From JBMOKT01 sp049323895 (GTDB taxonomy: Bacteria; Bacillota; Peptococcia; Peptococcales; BICA1-8): a DNA stretch of 64,000 bases. The position numbers and the translations under genes were made by a program. The first letter of the stretch is position 1. Each line of letters opens with the position of its first letter. A model generated the notes under the pieces. That model did no database searches, had not been told where the DNA came from, and saw nothing but the letters and a program-made list of their open reading frames with translations. This document shows, in pieces, positions 45,166 to 53,682 of this stretch. The stretch covers positions 62,001 through 126,000 of the forward strand of contig JBMOKT010000002.1 of NCBI GenBank assembly GCA_049323895.1. Reading direction: 5' to 3'.

Positions 45166-45192
45166 CGACCGTGTATACGGTCTTATTTTTTT
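45166..45192 (+). terminator. Terminator behind the 35-residue peptide gene
   Basis: GACCGT, loop GTAT, ACGGTC, then TTATTTTTTTTT. Confidence 0.85.
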
Positions 45193-45194
45193 TT

Positions 45195-45330
45195 CAGTGT
45201 CACTGTATCACATCCCAATAAATTGCCATTCATCGTGACACGTCAAGTAATTTTAGCATTCATGTGACACGATGAATGGCACTAGCCACTAAAAATAGCC
45301 ATTGGTTTTACGAGTCACCAGTCACGTACT
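45195..45330. repeat. Family E words and heptamers before tctB
   Basis: GTGTCACTG, TTGCCATTCATCGTGACACG and CATTCATGTGACACGATGAATG words make an inverted-repeat-rich block. ACTAGCCACT and AGTCACCAGTCACG words at 45290-45328 are in the TAGTGGC sense relative to the minus-strand tctB, behind its stop. Confidence 0.6.
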
Positions 45331-45331
45331 T

Positions 45332-45781
45332 CTATTCAAACAGCCTTCCCTCAGGCAAGGGGACATTAAAAATTATACCGAAGACGATATAAAACACCGC
45401 TGTGGCAAAGACACCTATGCTAAAGGATTGGAGCAGGCTTTTTTTGGTGCGTACTGGGTCAAATAAATAACCGTAAATCCCTAAAAATAAGGTGCTGCTT
45501 ATATTAAAACCTAGGATAATAATAGTTAATACATAGCCTGCAATTCCCGCGGCAAGCATTTTTACATACCTCAGATTTTTCTTTTCTACGATAAAATTAG
45601 GGGTCATATTTAGGAGACTTTGCGCTATTAACAGGATGGAAAGTACAACAATAAAAAAAATACAAACTTTAGGAAAGATATTGCTTATATCAGGCAAGTC
45701 TTTTACTTCCAGCCAGGCAAAGAGGGAAAAAGCCAGCAGTACTAAGGCAATAACAATATTTTTATTACGCATTTGCATCAA
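45332..45781 (-). CDS. tctB: TctB-type small membrane subunit of a tripartite carboxylate transporter
   Basis: A 149-residue membrane protein with four helices, the small subunit of the TTT family. It pairs with the large TctA subunit, whose gene end it overlaps by about 17 bp. Sequence conservation in TctB is low, so the call rests on hydrophobic pattern, size and position. Alternative starts at 45778 and 45772 are possible. Confidence 0.83.
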   Translation of the reverse strand: MMQMRNKNIVIALVLLAFSLFAWLEVKDLPDISNIFPKVCIFFIVVLSILLIAQSLLNMTPNFIVEKKNLRYVKMLAAGIAGYVLTIIILGFNISSTLFLGIYGYLFDPVRTKKSLLQSFSIGVFATAVFYIVFGIIFNVPLPEGRLFE

Positions 45782-47291
45782 GCCCCCCTTTGTTTAATCT
45801 ATTTTTACGCCATTCTGCGATAAAAGGCCATAACGCCGATATAATTGAAAGGATAATTAAGACAATGGATATGGGACGGGTGAAAAATACTGTCCAAATA
45901 TTGCCTGCGGCTCTGCCCATCAGCATAGATTGAACCAGCCCGTTTTCAGCAAAAGGTCCTAAAATCATACCCAGTACTATAGGTCCCGGGTGGAAATTCA
46001 GCCTCCGGGAAAAATAACCGATGACACCGAAAACAACCATAATTATTACATCCATCATATTATTCCTAATGCTGAAAGAGCCTATGACGCTCATAAAGAC
46101 AATGAGGGGGGCAAGATAGTTAACAGGGATATTGATTAAGCGGGCAAAAAACTTAGAACCATAGAACCCTATAAATCCCATAATTATATTTGCTACTACC
46201 AAGGAGAGGATAAAGGTATAAGTAATTTCTCCATATTTAGTAAACAGCTCTGGTCCAGGAACCATGCCTTGCAGCATGATAGCCCCTAAGATAACCGCAG
46301 CAGGGGGAGCGCCTGGAATACCAAGGGTTAAAAGAGGCACTAAGGAACCGCCTACTTCTGCATTATTAGACGTTTCGGCGGCAGCAACACCATCAATTAT
46401 CCCTGTTCCAAATTCTTCGGGTTTTTTAGACCAGCGTTGGGCTTCACTGTAGGAAACTAATGCTGCGATATTACCGCCTGCACCCGGTACAATACCAATA
46501 AAGGTGCCTATTACAGATGACCTAAAGAGAAGCATCGGCTTTCTTAATAATTCCTTCATAACCTGTAGGGGGACACCTTTTTTAGGTTTATACTCAGCTA
46601 TTTTAAAGCGTTCCTTGGTGATTTTTTCTACCATTGCAAAAACCTCAGGGATACAGAAAAAGCCAATTAAAGCTACAATAAGGTCAACCCCTGCAGCAAG
46701 ACCGTAATATCCAAAGGTAAAGCGGGAATCCCCCCCAACAGGCGAGAGCCCGATAGTACTTATCATTAAACCTAGGGCGCCGCCAATAAGACCTTTAAGT
46801 ATGTTTTGAGACGAAAGGGTAGCAATGATAGTTAATCCAAAGATTGCCATCCAAAAATACTCAGGAGGTCCAAATTTTAAAGCAACATTTGCCAGTATGG
46901 GGGTTAATATCAAAAGGCAAAAGGCACCAAAGACTCCCCCAATACTAGACCCAAAGGCTGATGTTACAAGAGCATGTTCAGCCATTCCTTTTTTAGTGAG
47001 GGGGAAGCCGTCAAAGGTTGTAGCGATTGCCGAAGGTGTGCCGGGAGTATTAACGAGGATGGCGGAAATAGAGCCCCCATACATGGAACCGCTATAAATA
47101 CCTCCCAAAGTCATCAGGGCAGGGATAGCCTCCATAGTAAAAGTAAATGGTACTAGTATTGCAAGAGCCATTGTTGCTGTTAATCCGGGAAGGCAGCCAA
47201 CTAAAATGCCCAGAGTTACACCAATAGTCATAAAGATAAAATTAAAGGGTTCGAAAATATTGACCAATGCAGTGATAAATGTTTCTGCCAT
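45765..47291 (-). CDS. tctA: TctA-type large membrane subunit
   Basis: A 508-residue membrane protein with about twelve helices. TTT-family landmarks are GILVGCLPGLTATMALAILVPFTF, GGSISAILVNTPGTPSAIATTFDG and GIVPGAGGNIAALVSYSEAQRWSK. It forms the channel for a substrate handed over by the TctC binding protein, usually citrate, tricarballylate or other carboxylates and sulfonates. It is separated from tctC by a strong hairpin. Confidence 0.95.
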   Translation of the reverse strand: MAETFITALVNIFEPFNFIFMTIGVTLGILVGCLPGLTATMALAILVPFTFTMEAIPALMTLGGIYSGSMYGGSISAILVNTPGTPSAIATTFDGFPLTKKGMAEHALVTSAFGSSIGGVFGAFCLLILTPILANVALKFGPPEYFWMAIFGLTIIATLSSQNILKGLIGGALGLMISTIGLSPVGGDSRFTFGYYGLAAGVDLIVALIGFFCIPEVFAMVEKITKERFKIAEYKPKKGVPLQVMKELLRKPMLLFRSSVIGTFIGIVPGAGGNIAALVSYSEAQRWSKKPEEFGTGIIDGVAAAETSNNAEVGGSLVPLLTLGIPGAPPAAVILGAIMLQGMVPGPELFTKYGEITYTFILSLVVANIIMGFIGFYGSKFFARLINIPVNYLAPLIVFMSVIGSFSIRNNMMDVIIMVVFGVIGYFSRRLNFHPGPIVLGMILGPFAENGLVQSMLMGRAAGNIWTVFFTRPISIVLIILSIISALWPFIAEWRKNRLNKGGLDANA

Positions 47292-47316
47292 AACAACTCC
47301 TCCTAAGTGTAACTAA

Positions 47317-47346
47317 GGCTTGCACCGGAAATGTTCGGTGCAAGCC
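47317..47346 (-). other. Hairpin between tctC and tctA
   Basis: Perfect 11-bp stem GGCTTGCACCG (47317-47327) with CGGTGCAAGCC (47336-47346), 12 bp after the tctC stop. No T run follows in the transcribed sense, so an mRNA-stabilising or processing hairpin is likely. Confidence 0.8.
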
Positions 47347-47358
47347 AGTAAGGTTTTA

Positions 47359-48354
47359 TTATTTTTTAACGGCAGCAAGAATTTCCAAATATTGTTGTTT
47401 GGTTTTCTCTATATATGCCTTTGATTCTTCATGCCCCATAGCAAGGGGGACAAAGCCTTGCTCTACCATTTGCTTTTGGATTTCAGGGTCATTTGCAATT
47501 TGCATAAAAGCATCCTCAAGGGTTTTGATAACCTCGGCAGGTGTTCCAGGCGGAACGCCTACACCCCTGTCAATACTGGGCAGCATATCGAATCCCTTTT
47601 CCATAAATGTAGGAGAATCAGGGAATACCTTATAGCGTTCAGCTGAACCGAAAGCTAATACCCTAATTTTATCTTTATGCTGAACCAAGTCATTAGAGTT
47701 GGCTAAAATAGCCATATTATGTCCACCTAAAAATGCCTGGAGCGAAGGTGCCGCACCTGTGTAAGGAATATATTCTAATTTTATATCGGCATATTTCTCC
47801 AACTGAAGTCTGGCAATATCATGTCCTGACAAGGTTCCGGAACCCGCTACAGTTATTTTACCGGGGTTTTCTTTAGCATAGGCAATGAAGTCATCAATTG
47901 TCTGGAAGGGACTGTCCTTTAATACTGCCAAGCCCACAGGAGTTGCCTGGAAAAGTGCAACTGGGTTGATATCTTCAGTTTTATAACCTGCATCACTCCG
48001 TTGGGCCGGTTGGAGAATAATATGGGGAATGTTAATTCCTGTCATGTAATAGCCATCTGGTTTAGCCCTTGTCAGTTCCGTCCATCCTAAGGCACCACCG
48101 GCACCAGGTTTATACTCAATTAGCACCTTCTGACCAAGGATTTTTTCCAGATGTGGCTGCTGCCTTCTGGCTTCAATATCTGATTGCCCCCCCGCATCAA
48201 AGGGGATTACGTATGTAATGGAATTTGTAGGATATTTGGGTTCTTCCTTCTTAGGGTCCTCTTTGGCTTCCTCTTTTTTGGCTCCTCCGCAGCCAGCAAT
48301 TAAACTTGTTGCTAAAATTAACACAATTAAGATGACAAACCATTTTTTCCTCAT
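47359..48354 (-). CDS. tctC: TctC-type solute-binding lipoprotein
   Basis: A 331-residue lipoprotein with lipobox LIAGC. The BUG/TctC family pattern includes ITYVIPFDAGGQSDIEARRQQPHLEKILG, EYKPGAGGALGWTELTRAKPDGY and ITVAGSGTLSGHDIARLQLE. It captures the carboxylate outside the cell. Its high-level expression relative to tctA may be set by the hairpin just behind it. The substrate cannot be read from sequence; the neighbouring catabolic genes suggest a hydroxy- or sulfo-carboxylate. Confidence 0.93.
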   Translation of the reverse strand: MRKKWFVILIVLILATSLIAGCGGAKKEEAKEDPKKEEPKYPTNSITYVIPFDAGGQSDIEARRQQPHLEKILGQKVLIEYKPGAGGALGWTELTRAKPDGYYMTGINIPHIILQPAQRSDAGYKTEDINPVALFQATPVGLAVLKDSPFQTIDDFIAYAKENPGKITVAGSGTLSGHDIARLQLEKYADIKLEYIPYTGAAPSLQAFLGGHNMAILANSNDLVQHKDKIRVLAFGSAERYKVFPDSPTFMEKGFDMLPSIDRGVGVPPGTPAEVIKTLEDAFMQIANDPEIQKQMVEQGFVPLAMGHEESKAYIEKTKQQYLEILAAVKK

Positions 48355-48508
48355 TTTTTTTCCTCCCCTGTATATAGGCTCACGCCCTTAAACATTATAC
48401 ATATTTAGGTATTCTTTACAAATAATGTAATTCCTCCAGGTAGAGACAAATTATTTCAGGTAAAAATACGGCAGCTTTCGACAAAGAAATACTTCATATT
48501 TTAATTAG

Positions 48509-48553
48509 AAAAAAACACGGCTTACGCCGAGCCTCTGGCGACTGCGGTAGCCG
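48509..48553 (-). promoter_or_regulatory. GC-rich hairpin with T run upstream of tctC
   Basis: On the minus strand CGGCT...AGCCG encloses an inner CGCC/GGCG stem and is followed by TGTTTTTTT. It is GC-rich in an AT-rich spacer and lies about 155 bp before tctC. A small ATGC-TAATAA-GCAT hairpin precedes it (about 48565-48580). It may be an attenuator of tctC or the end of a small RNA. Confidence 0.55.
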
Positions 48554-48603
48554 ATGTTGCACTTATGCTTATTAGCATGTAAAAGTTATACTTTCTAAAT
48601 AAG

Positions 48604-48640
48604 CAAAAAAAAACTAGTGAGAATTATCTTATCACTAGTT
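48604..48640 (-). terminator. Terminator overlapping the end of the regulator gene
   Basis: On the minus strand AACTAGTGA and TCACTAGTT form a 9-bp stem around an 11-base loop, followed by T8. The stem overlaps the stop of the GntR gene. Confidence 0.82.
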
Positions 48641-49345
48641 ATCTAAAATATCTTTTTCTACACTATTTAAATGAAACTCCATGGCTTTGCGGGCCTGTAG
48701 AGGATCGCGCAATTGCAATGCTTCGGCAATATAATAATGTTCCTCTAAGGACTTCATATTTCTGCCTATTTTTGCTGATTGCACCCGGGCATCTATAAGC
48801 AAGTCAAAAAGTGAGGGCATTAGTTTCTCTAGGGCATAATTATGGGAAGCTTTCATTATCATGTTATGGAAACTACAATCACTTTCAGCTAAAATATTGC
48901 AAATATTATCGGTTTTGGCAACCTGGTCTCGGGTTTGGATTATTAAATTTTTTATATTTTCCAATTCATCATCACTGGCTCTAAGACAAGCCCATTCCAC
49001 GGCCTGAGTTTCCAAAACAATCCTTACCGAATAAAGGTCTCGCAGCTTACCTTTATCAATACTTAGGGTAGCTAGATACTGCTTAATAAAGAAATCGGTA
49101 GTATTATATGCGACAAAGACCCCTTGTCCATGTTTAATCTCTACTACACCCGTTGCCTCTAATGATTTCAATGCTTCCCGTAAACTATTGCGGCTCACGC
49201 CCATAATTCCTGCTAAGTCACGCTCTCCCGGCAATTTATCACCAGGTCTTAATTTGCCTTTTGTAATAGATTCTTTAATTTCCCGCATGATTTTTTCCGA
49301 AACATTGTGCGTTTTTTCTTTAACCTGATTAAAAAGAGGGGGCAT
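48635..49345 (-). CDS. FadR-subfamily GntR transcriptional regulator
   Basis: A 236-residue regulator. The N-terminal winged helix has LRPGDKLPGERDLAGIMGVSRNSLREALKSLEATGVVEIKHGQG, the GntR signature, and the C-terminal FCD ligand-binding domain (about 90-230) has the expected helices with Asp and His metal ligands (CSFHNMIMKASHN). ATG 49345 is eight bases after AGGTGA; GTG 49357 is an alternative. Lying between the TRAP and TTT operons, it probably controls both and the lyase genes, with a carboxylate as effector (inference). A TGGT-N3-ACCA site lies before the lyase operon. Confidence 0.9.
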   Translation of the reverse strand: MPPLFNQVKEKTHNVSEKIMREIKESITKGKLRPGDKLPGERDLAGIMGVSRNSLREALKSLEATGVVEIKHGQGVFVAYNTTDFFIKQYLATLSIDKGKLRDLYSVRIVLETQAVEWACLRASDDELENIKNLIIQTRDQVAKTDNICNILAESDCSFHNMIMKASHNYALEKLMPSLFDLLIDARVQSAKIGRNMKSLEEHYYIAEALQLRDPLQARKAMEFHLNSVEKDILDN

Positions 49346-49479
49346 AATTTTTATCACCTAACTTTATGCAAAAAGAATCTCTGCAAATGCTCCAAATAGT
49401 ACCTTAAACTTATTTATTCTGTATATAGCTAGAAAATCCTGCAACATGAAATAAGTATGTTGAGAAAATCACTATTTTC

Positions 49480-49512
49480 GGAATAATAAGGCACTATCAT
49501 CAGATAGTGCCT
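49480..49512 (-). terminator. Terminator behind dctM
   Basis: AGGCACTATC and GATAGTGCCT enclose ATCA. On the minus strand it is followed by TTATTATT. Confidence 0.8.
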
Positions 49513-49524
49513 GTTGTTAGGAGG

Positions 49525-50796
49525 CTATTTCATTAGATTGGGAATAAGCATAACCACATCCGGCATATAGGTTAAGAGTAATGCACCGATAATTAGTGTT
49601 AATAAAAATGGCATGACATCAGGAACTAAATCTTGCAGTTTTAAACCTGTTATTCTGCTGGCAACAAATAAGTTCAGGGAAACAGGAGGTGTGATCTGTC
49701 CAATGGATAAAACCATGGTCATTATTACACCATAAAAGGCTACATTTATGCCTAGTTTATTGATAACAGGAATAAGAATAGGTGCTAGAATCAGTATGGC
49801 GGGACCCTGATTCATGAACATACCGATAACCAGGAATATTAGGTTTAGTACAAACAAAATAATTATCGGGTTATCGGAAAGGGTAAGGATTTGCTGGGTT
49901 ACCTTTTGGGGGACACCCTGATTGGTTAAAATCCAGCCAAACAAAGTTGCGGCACCCACTACCAACATGATAGTGGCTGTATTTTCTGCCACATCATAGG
50001 CAATAGTAAGTAATTTTTTGAAAGTAATTTCTTTATACCAAAACATGCCTATTAATAGGGCATAAACGCTGGCTACAACCCCCGATTCAGTGGGAGTAAA
50101 AATACCTCCATAGATACCGCCTAAAATTATAAAAGGAACTAGAAGGGCAAGAAAAGAATCTTTAAGAGCAGATAGAAATTCTTGGAAACTTTCTCTCTGC
50201 TCAGCCCGATAGCCTCTTTTTTTAGAGATAACATAAGTTGTAACCATAAGCAGCAGTCCTAAAATAACACCCGGCATTATTCCACCCATAAATAATTCTA
50301 TGATGGAGACGTTAGCCACTACACCGTATAAAACAAGGGGAATGCTGGGAGGAATTAATACACCCAAAATTCCCGCAGATGCACATAATGCTCCGGAAAA
50401 TCTTGGGTCATAGTTTCTTTTGGTCATTTCCGGGATAGTAATGCCGCCGACGGCAGCAGTTGTAGCAGGTGCTGACCCGGTTAAGGCCCCGAAAAACATA
50501 GATGCTACAACGGAAACCATGCCTAATCCTCCGGAAATATGGCCAACTAAAACATTAGCTAATCTCACTAGTCTTTTACCCATACCACCATGCTGCATGA
50601 TAGTACCTGCGAGAATAAAGAAGGGGATAGCCAAAAGGGTATATTGGTCAATTCCTGTGTACATTTTTTGACCAATTAACAGCAGAGGGATATTACTGAC
50701 ATACAATCCTCCTGCTACACCAAGAATAAGAGCAACTGCAATGGGAACTCCAATTGCCATGGTACCAATAAAGATAGATAACAGGACGGGTAACAT
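49525..50796 (-). CDS. dctM: TRAP transporter large membrane subunit
   Basis: A 423-residue protein with about twelve helices, the ion-coupled transport subunit of a TRAP system. Typical segments: GVPIAVALILGVAGGLYV, PFFILAGTIMQHGGMGKRLVRLA, MFFGALTGSAPATTAAVGGITIPEM and GILGVLIPPSIPLVLYGVVA. It overlaps the dctQ stop by one base. Confidence 0.95.
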   Translation of the reverse strand: MLPVLLSIFIGTMAIGVPIAVALILGVAGGLYVSNIPLLLIGQKMYTGIDQYTLLAIPFFILAGTIMQHGGMGKRLVRLANVLVGHISGGLGMVSVVASMFFGALTGSAPATTAAVGGITIPEMTKRNYDPRFSGALCASAGILGVLIPPSIPLVLYGVVANVSIIELFMGGIMPGVILGLLLMVTTYVISKKRGYRAEQRESFQEFLSALKDSFLALLVPFIILGGIYGGIFTPTESGVVASVYALLIGMFWYKEITFKKLLTIAYDVAENTATIMLVVGAATLFGWILTNQGVPQKVTQQILTLSDNPIIILFVLNLIFLVIGMFMNQGPAILILAPILIPVINKLGINVAFYGVIMTMVLSIGQITPPVSLNLFVASRITGLKLQDLVPDVMPFLLTLIIGALLLTYMPDVVMLIPNLMK

Positions 50797-51266
50797 TAAT
50801 TGGCCTCCTTTCTAATGAGGTTAAGCATGTCCTCCAGGATAAAGAATGCCATTAAGGCACCACCTACGGGAATAGCTAAGTAAGGATAGCCCATAGGGAT
50901 ACCCAAAGCATCGGAAGTCTGCTCCATATTCATGGTAGTAAGGAATATCCCTTGTTTAATTAAAAGCAGGCAAAATCCAAAGAAGATTGCTAAGGCAAGT
51001 AAATTAACAAACTTTTGCATTTTTTGGGGAAAAAAATTCACTAGAAGGTCCATTGCTATATGGTTTTTTGTTCTTATAGCCGCCGCACTGCCTAGAAAGG
51101 TCAACCAGACAAACATAAACCTGGCAACCTCTTCAGTCCAGATAAGGGGATATGCAAAAACATATCTGAATATTACCTGCAGGAAAGCCGATACGGTCAT
51201 AACTGTGATTACAATAAGGGTTAAAATTTTCACAAAATAGAAAAGTTTATCAGAAAGAGCTTTCAC
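50796..51266 (-). CDS. dctQ: TRAP transporter small membrane subunit
   Basis: A 156-residue, four-helix subunit with the DctQ mark FRYVFAYPLIWTEEVARFMFVWLTFLGSAAA. The start is GTG 51266 with GGAGG upstream. It forms the membrane pair with DctM. Confidence 0.92.
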   Translation of the reverse strand: MKALSDKLFYFVKILTLIVITVMTVSAFLQVIFRYVFAYPLIWTEEVARFMFVWLTFLGSAAAIRTKNHIAMDLLVNFFPQKMQKFVNLLALAIFFGFCLLLIKQGIFLTTMNMEQTSDALGIPMGYPYLAIPVGGALMAFFILEDMLNLIRKEAN

Positions 51267-51306
51267 ACTAACCCTCCTATAAGATATTTAGTAGGATAGA
51301 TGGAGA

Positions 51307-51337
51307 AGTAAGTGGTGTAATTATTACACCACTTACT
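51307..51337 (-). other. Perfect 14-bp hairpin between dctP and dctQ
   Basis: AGTAAGTGGTGTAA (51307-51320), loop TTA, exact inverse (51324-51337), 12 bp after the dctP stop. No T run follows in the transcribed sense; it is probably an mRNA-stabilising hairpin. Confidence 0.82.
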
Positions 51338-51349
51338 ATGTTTTGCTAC

Positions 51350-52372
51350 TTACATGTTTTTAGCTTTTTCTAGAAGGTCTTTGCCAATTTTATCAGCATA
51401 CTTATCCCAAATGTGGATGGTAGCTTCTTTGAATTTATCTAATTCAGCTACATCATTTACTTCAACACCAAATTCCTTCATTTGTTTTACCAGGTTGGTG
51501 GTATCATCCCTGGAAGCTTGACGTTGGAATTTCATAGCCTCTGTGGCAGCTTCTTGGATAGCTTTTTGAATTTCAGGGGAATAGCCATCGAATTTCGCTT
51601 TATTCATAATGAAAACTACAGGTACATACATATGACGGGTATTTGAGAAATACTTTTGTCCTGCTTCATAAAACTTGTTAGAAATAAAATGGGCTTCTGT
51701 AGCTTCTGCACCATCAACTGCACCCTGGGAAAGAGCTGTATATAATTCGCCCCAGTCTGTACTCATTGGTAAGGCTTTTAAAGCTGAGAAAGTGTCTGTG
51801 TAGGCTGCACTTGGATAAACCCTTAACTTTAAGCCCTCAATATCTTTTAAAGTATTGATAGGTCTGAATTTGTTGAAAGCATTACGGAAACCGTTTTCAC
51901 CAAATTCTAAAAGTTTAAAACCTTTTTCTTCGGAAAGTTTTTTGATTTGTTGTCCAATTTCCCCATCCATAATCTTATCGGCTTGTTCATAGGTAGTAAT
52001 TAAATAGGGCATATCGAAAATTAATGCCTGGTCAACCCATCTTGCTAAGTCGGGGCTGCCAACTAATTCCATGTCACCTGTACCCATTTTAACAGCTTCA
52101 ACTCTGTCTCTTGTACCACCTAAAACACCACTGGCAAAAATCTCTACTTCAACTTGACCGTTACTTTTTTGGGCTACTAATTCTTTGAACTTAAGTAAAC
52201 CTTTTTGGAAGTGGTGGGACTCAGGCATTGCGTGGCCAACTTTTAAGACAATTTTCTCTTGTTTTGGTTGTTCAGCAGCCGGCTTTTCACCTGTATTGGT
52301 TTTAGCTCCACCACAACCCACCACAGCTAAAGCTAAAATTAAAATAATTGCTAATAGACTTAATTTACGCAT
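51350..52372 (-). CDS. dctP: TRAP transporter solute-binding lipoprotein
   Basis: A 340-residue DctP-type binding protein with lipobox AVVGC. The motif IEGLKLRVYPS carries the conserved arginine that binds the substrate carboxylate. AFNKFRPINTLKDIEG and AVDGAEATEAHF are also typical. It is the second gene after the dehydrogenase, overlapping it by 8 bp, and precedes dctQ and dctM. Confidence 0.94.
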   Translation of the reverse strand: MRKLSLLAIILILALAVVGCGGAKTNTGEKPAAEQPKQEKIVLKVGHAMPESHHFQKGLLKFKELVAQKSNGQVEVEIFASGVLGGTRDRVEAVKMGTGDMELVGSPDLARWVDQALIFDMPYLITTYEQADKIMDGEIGQQIKKLSEEKGFKLLEFGENGFRNAFNKFRPINTLKDIEGLKLRVYPSAAYTDTFSALKALPMSTDWGELYTALSQGAVDGAEATEAHFISNKFYEAGQKYFSNTRHMYVPVVFIMNKAKFDGYSPEIQKAIQEAATEAMKFQRQASRDDTTNLVKQMKEFGVEVNDVAELDKFKEATIHIWDKYADKIGKDLLEKAKNM

Positions 52373-53408
52373 TTAAAATATCCTCCCTTATGTTGTATTT
52401 TGAGCAAAGGTCTTTTAACAGTTGAATAGTACTTTCTTTTAAGTTCACCCCCTCAGTTTGTGCTTTGGAATTTCTTCTATATTCAATTTCACCAGGAACA
52501 AATATCTCATTTACGCCCTCTGCCTTAGGACTTTCTTTTACCATTTTTACCAGGTCATGCAGCCTGGAGTCAAATTCTTTCCTGTCCATAAAACTTTCTA
52601 TATTTATTGCCATTATTATGTGTCCAAATCCCAGGGGCTTTGAATAATCAGGTGGAACAAAAGAACCTAAATTAACTCCATATTGGGCACCAGTAAGTAC
52701 ACCGGATAATACTTCCACAAGAAAAGCCATTCCATATCCTTTATGTTGGGCCATAGGTAAAACAGCTCCCAATAATGCTTCTTTAGCATTAGTAGTAATC
52801 TGCCCCTTATCATTAACAGCCCAGCCTTCAGGTATGGGTTTGCCTTCCCGGTCAGCAAGTATAATATTGCCACGGGCTGTTACGCTGAGGGCAGTATCAA
52901 AGATAATCGGCGGTTCATAGGGTATGGCAACACTAAAGGGGTTATTTCCCAAAACAGGGGAACGCCCGCCAAAAGGAGCCATAATGGGGCTGGTGTTTGT
53001 ACAGGCAAAACCAATTAAACCCTGTTTCTGGATGTAATTAGTTACATATGCCAGGGCACCTAAATGGTTGCTGTTGCGGATGCTTGCAAAACCTATACCT
53101 GTTATACGGGCTTTTTCAATAATCATATCCATCGCCTTTTTAGAGGCAACAATTCCCATTCCGTCATCAGCATCAAGGAGTACAGTGGAGGGGGTTTCGT
53201 TAAGAATTTTTAAATCAGGGGTTTTATTTAATGCATTATTTTCTGCTCTTTCAATATATAGGTTTAAACGGGCTAAACCATGGGTGCTTACGCCGTTTAA
53301 ATCTGCTTGAATAAGTGAATCAGCAATAATCTCTGCATCTTCCTCGGGAAACCCTGCCTTTTTAATAATTTCAATAGTTAGATTCGTTAAATCTTGCACA
53401 GGTATCAT
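52365..53408 (-). CDS. Malate/L-lactate/sulfolactate-type dehydrogenase (Ldh_2 family)
   Basis: A 347-residue NAD(P)-dependent dehydrogenase of the unusual non-Rossmann family PF02615. Signatures: DLNGVSTHGLARL (catalytic His), GIGFASIRNSNHLGALAYV, GFACTNTSPIMAPFGG and NPFSVAIP, IIFDTALSVTARGNI, and HKGYGMAFLVEVLSG. Members oxidise (S)- or (R)-hydroxy acids such as malate, lactate, ureidoglycolate or (R)-sulfolactate (ComC). The start is ATG 53408 with AAAGGTGA upstream rather than the longer frame to 53450. It heads an operon with the TRAP transporter. Confidence 0.9.
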   Translation of the reverse strand: MIPVQDLTNLTIEIIKKAGFPEEDAEIIADSLIQADLNGVSTHGLARLNLYIERAENNALNKTPDLKILNETPSTVLLDADDGMGIVASKKAMDMIIEKARITGIGFASIRNSNHLGALAYVTNYIQKQGLIGFACTNTSPIMAPFGGRSPVLGNNPFSVAIPYEPPIIFDTALSVTARGNIILADREGKPIPEGWAVNDKGQITTNAKEALLGAVLPMAQHKGYGMAFLVEVLSGVLTGAQYGVNLGSFVPPDYSKPLGFGHIIMAINIESFMDRKEFDSRLHDLVKMVKESPKAEGVNEIFVPGEIEYRRNSKAQTEGVNLKESTIQLLKDLCSKYNIREDILNA

Positions 53409-53467
53409 TTGTATCACCTTTCCTCTAAAAATAATTACTAAATGTCGCAAATTGCCGAATGCGTGTC

Positions 53468-53484
53468 AGGACCTTGGAGGTCCT
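53468..53484. promoter_or_regulatory. Inverted repeat in the leader of the dehydrogenase operon
   Basis: AGGACCT-TGG-AGGTCCT, 60 bp upstream of the start. It shares a GACCT...TGG...AGGTC pattern with 55215-55233 ahead of the lyase operon, which suggests a common regulator or RNA structure. Confidence 0.5.
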
Positions 53485-53631
53485 ATCAGTTTAGTTATTA
53501 TTATTCTGTATATCTTGGAGATTTCCTGCCGATATAAAAAATGTTTTACAAAACTTATAATTAACTATTTGTACATATTTTTGACTATTCTGTGTTTTGC
53601 TTCCCTAGTTATCCCCTGAATATGTTTTAAA

Positions 53632-53665
53632 TAAAATAAAGACCACTGGAAAAATACCAGTGGCC
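53632..53665 (-). terminator. Terminator behind the lyase operon
   Basis: On the minus strand GGCCACTGG, loop TATTTTT, CCAGTGGTC, then TTTATTTTAT. It separates the lyase genes from the dehydrogenase-TRAP operon. Confidence 0.85.
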
Positions 53666-53682
53666 TTTGTTGTATTTAGCAA

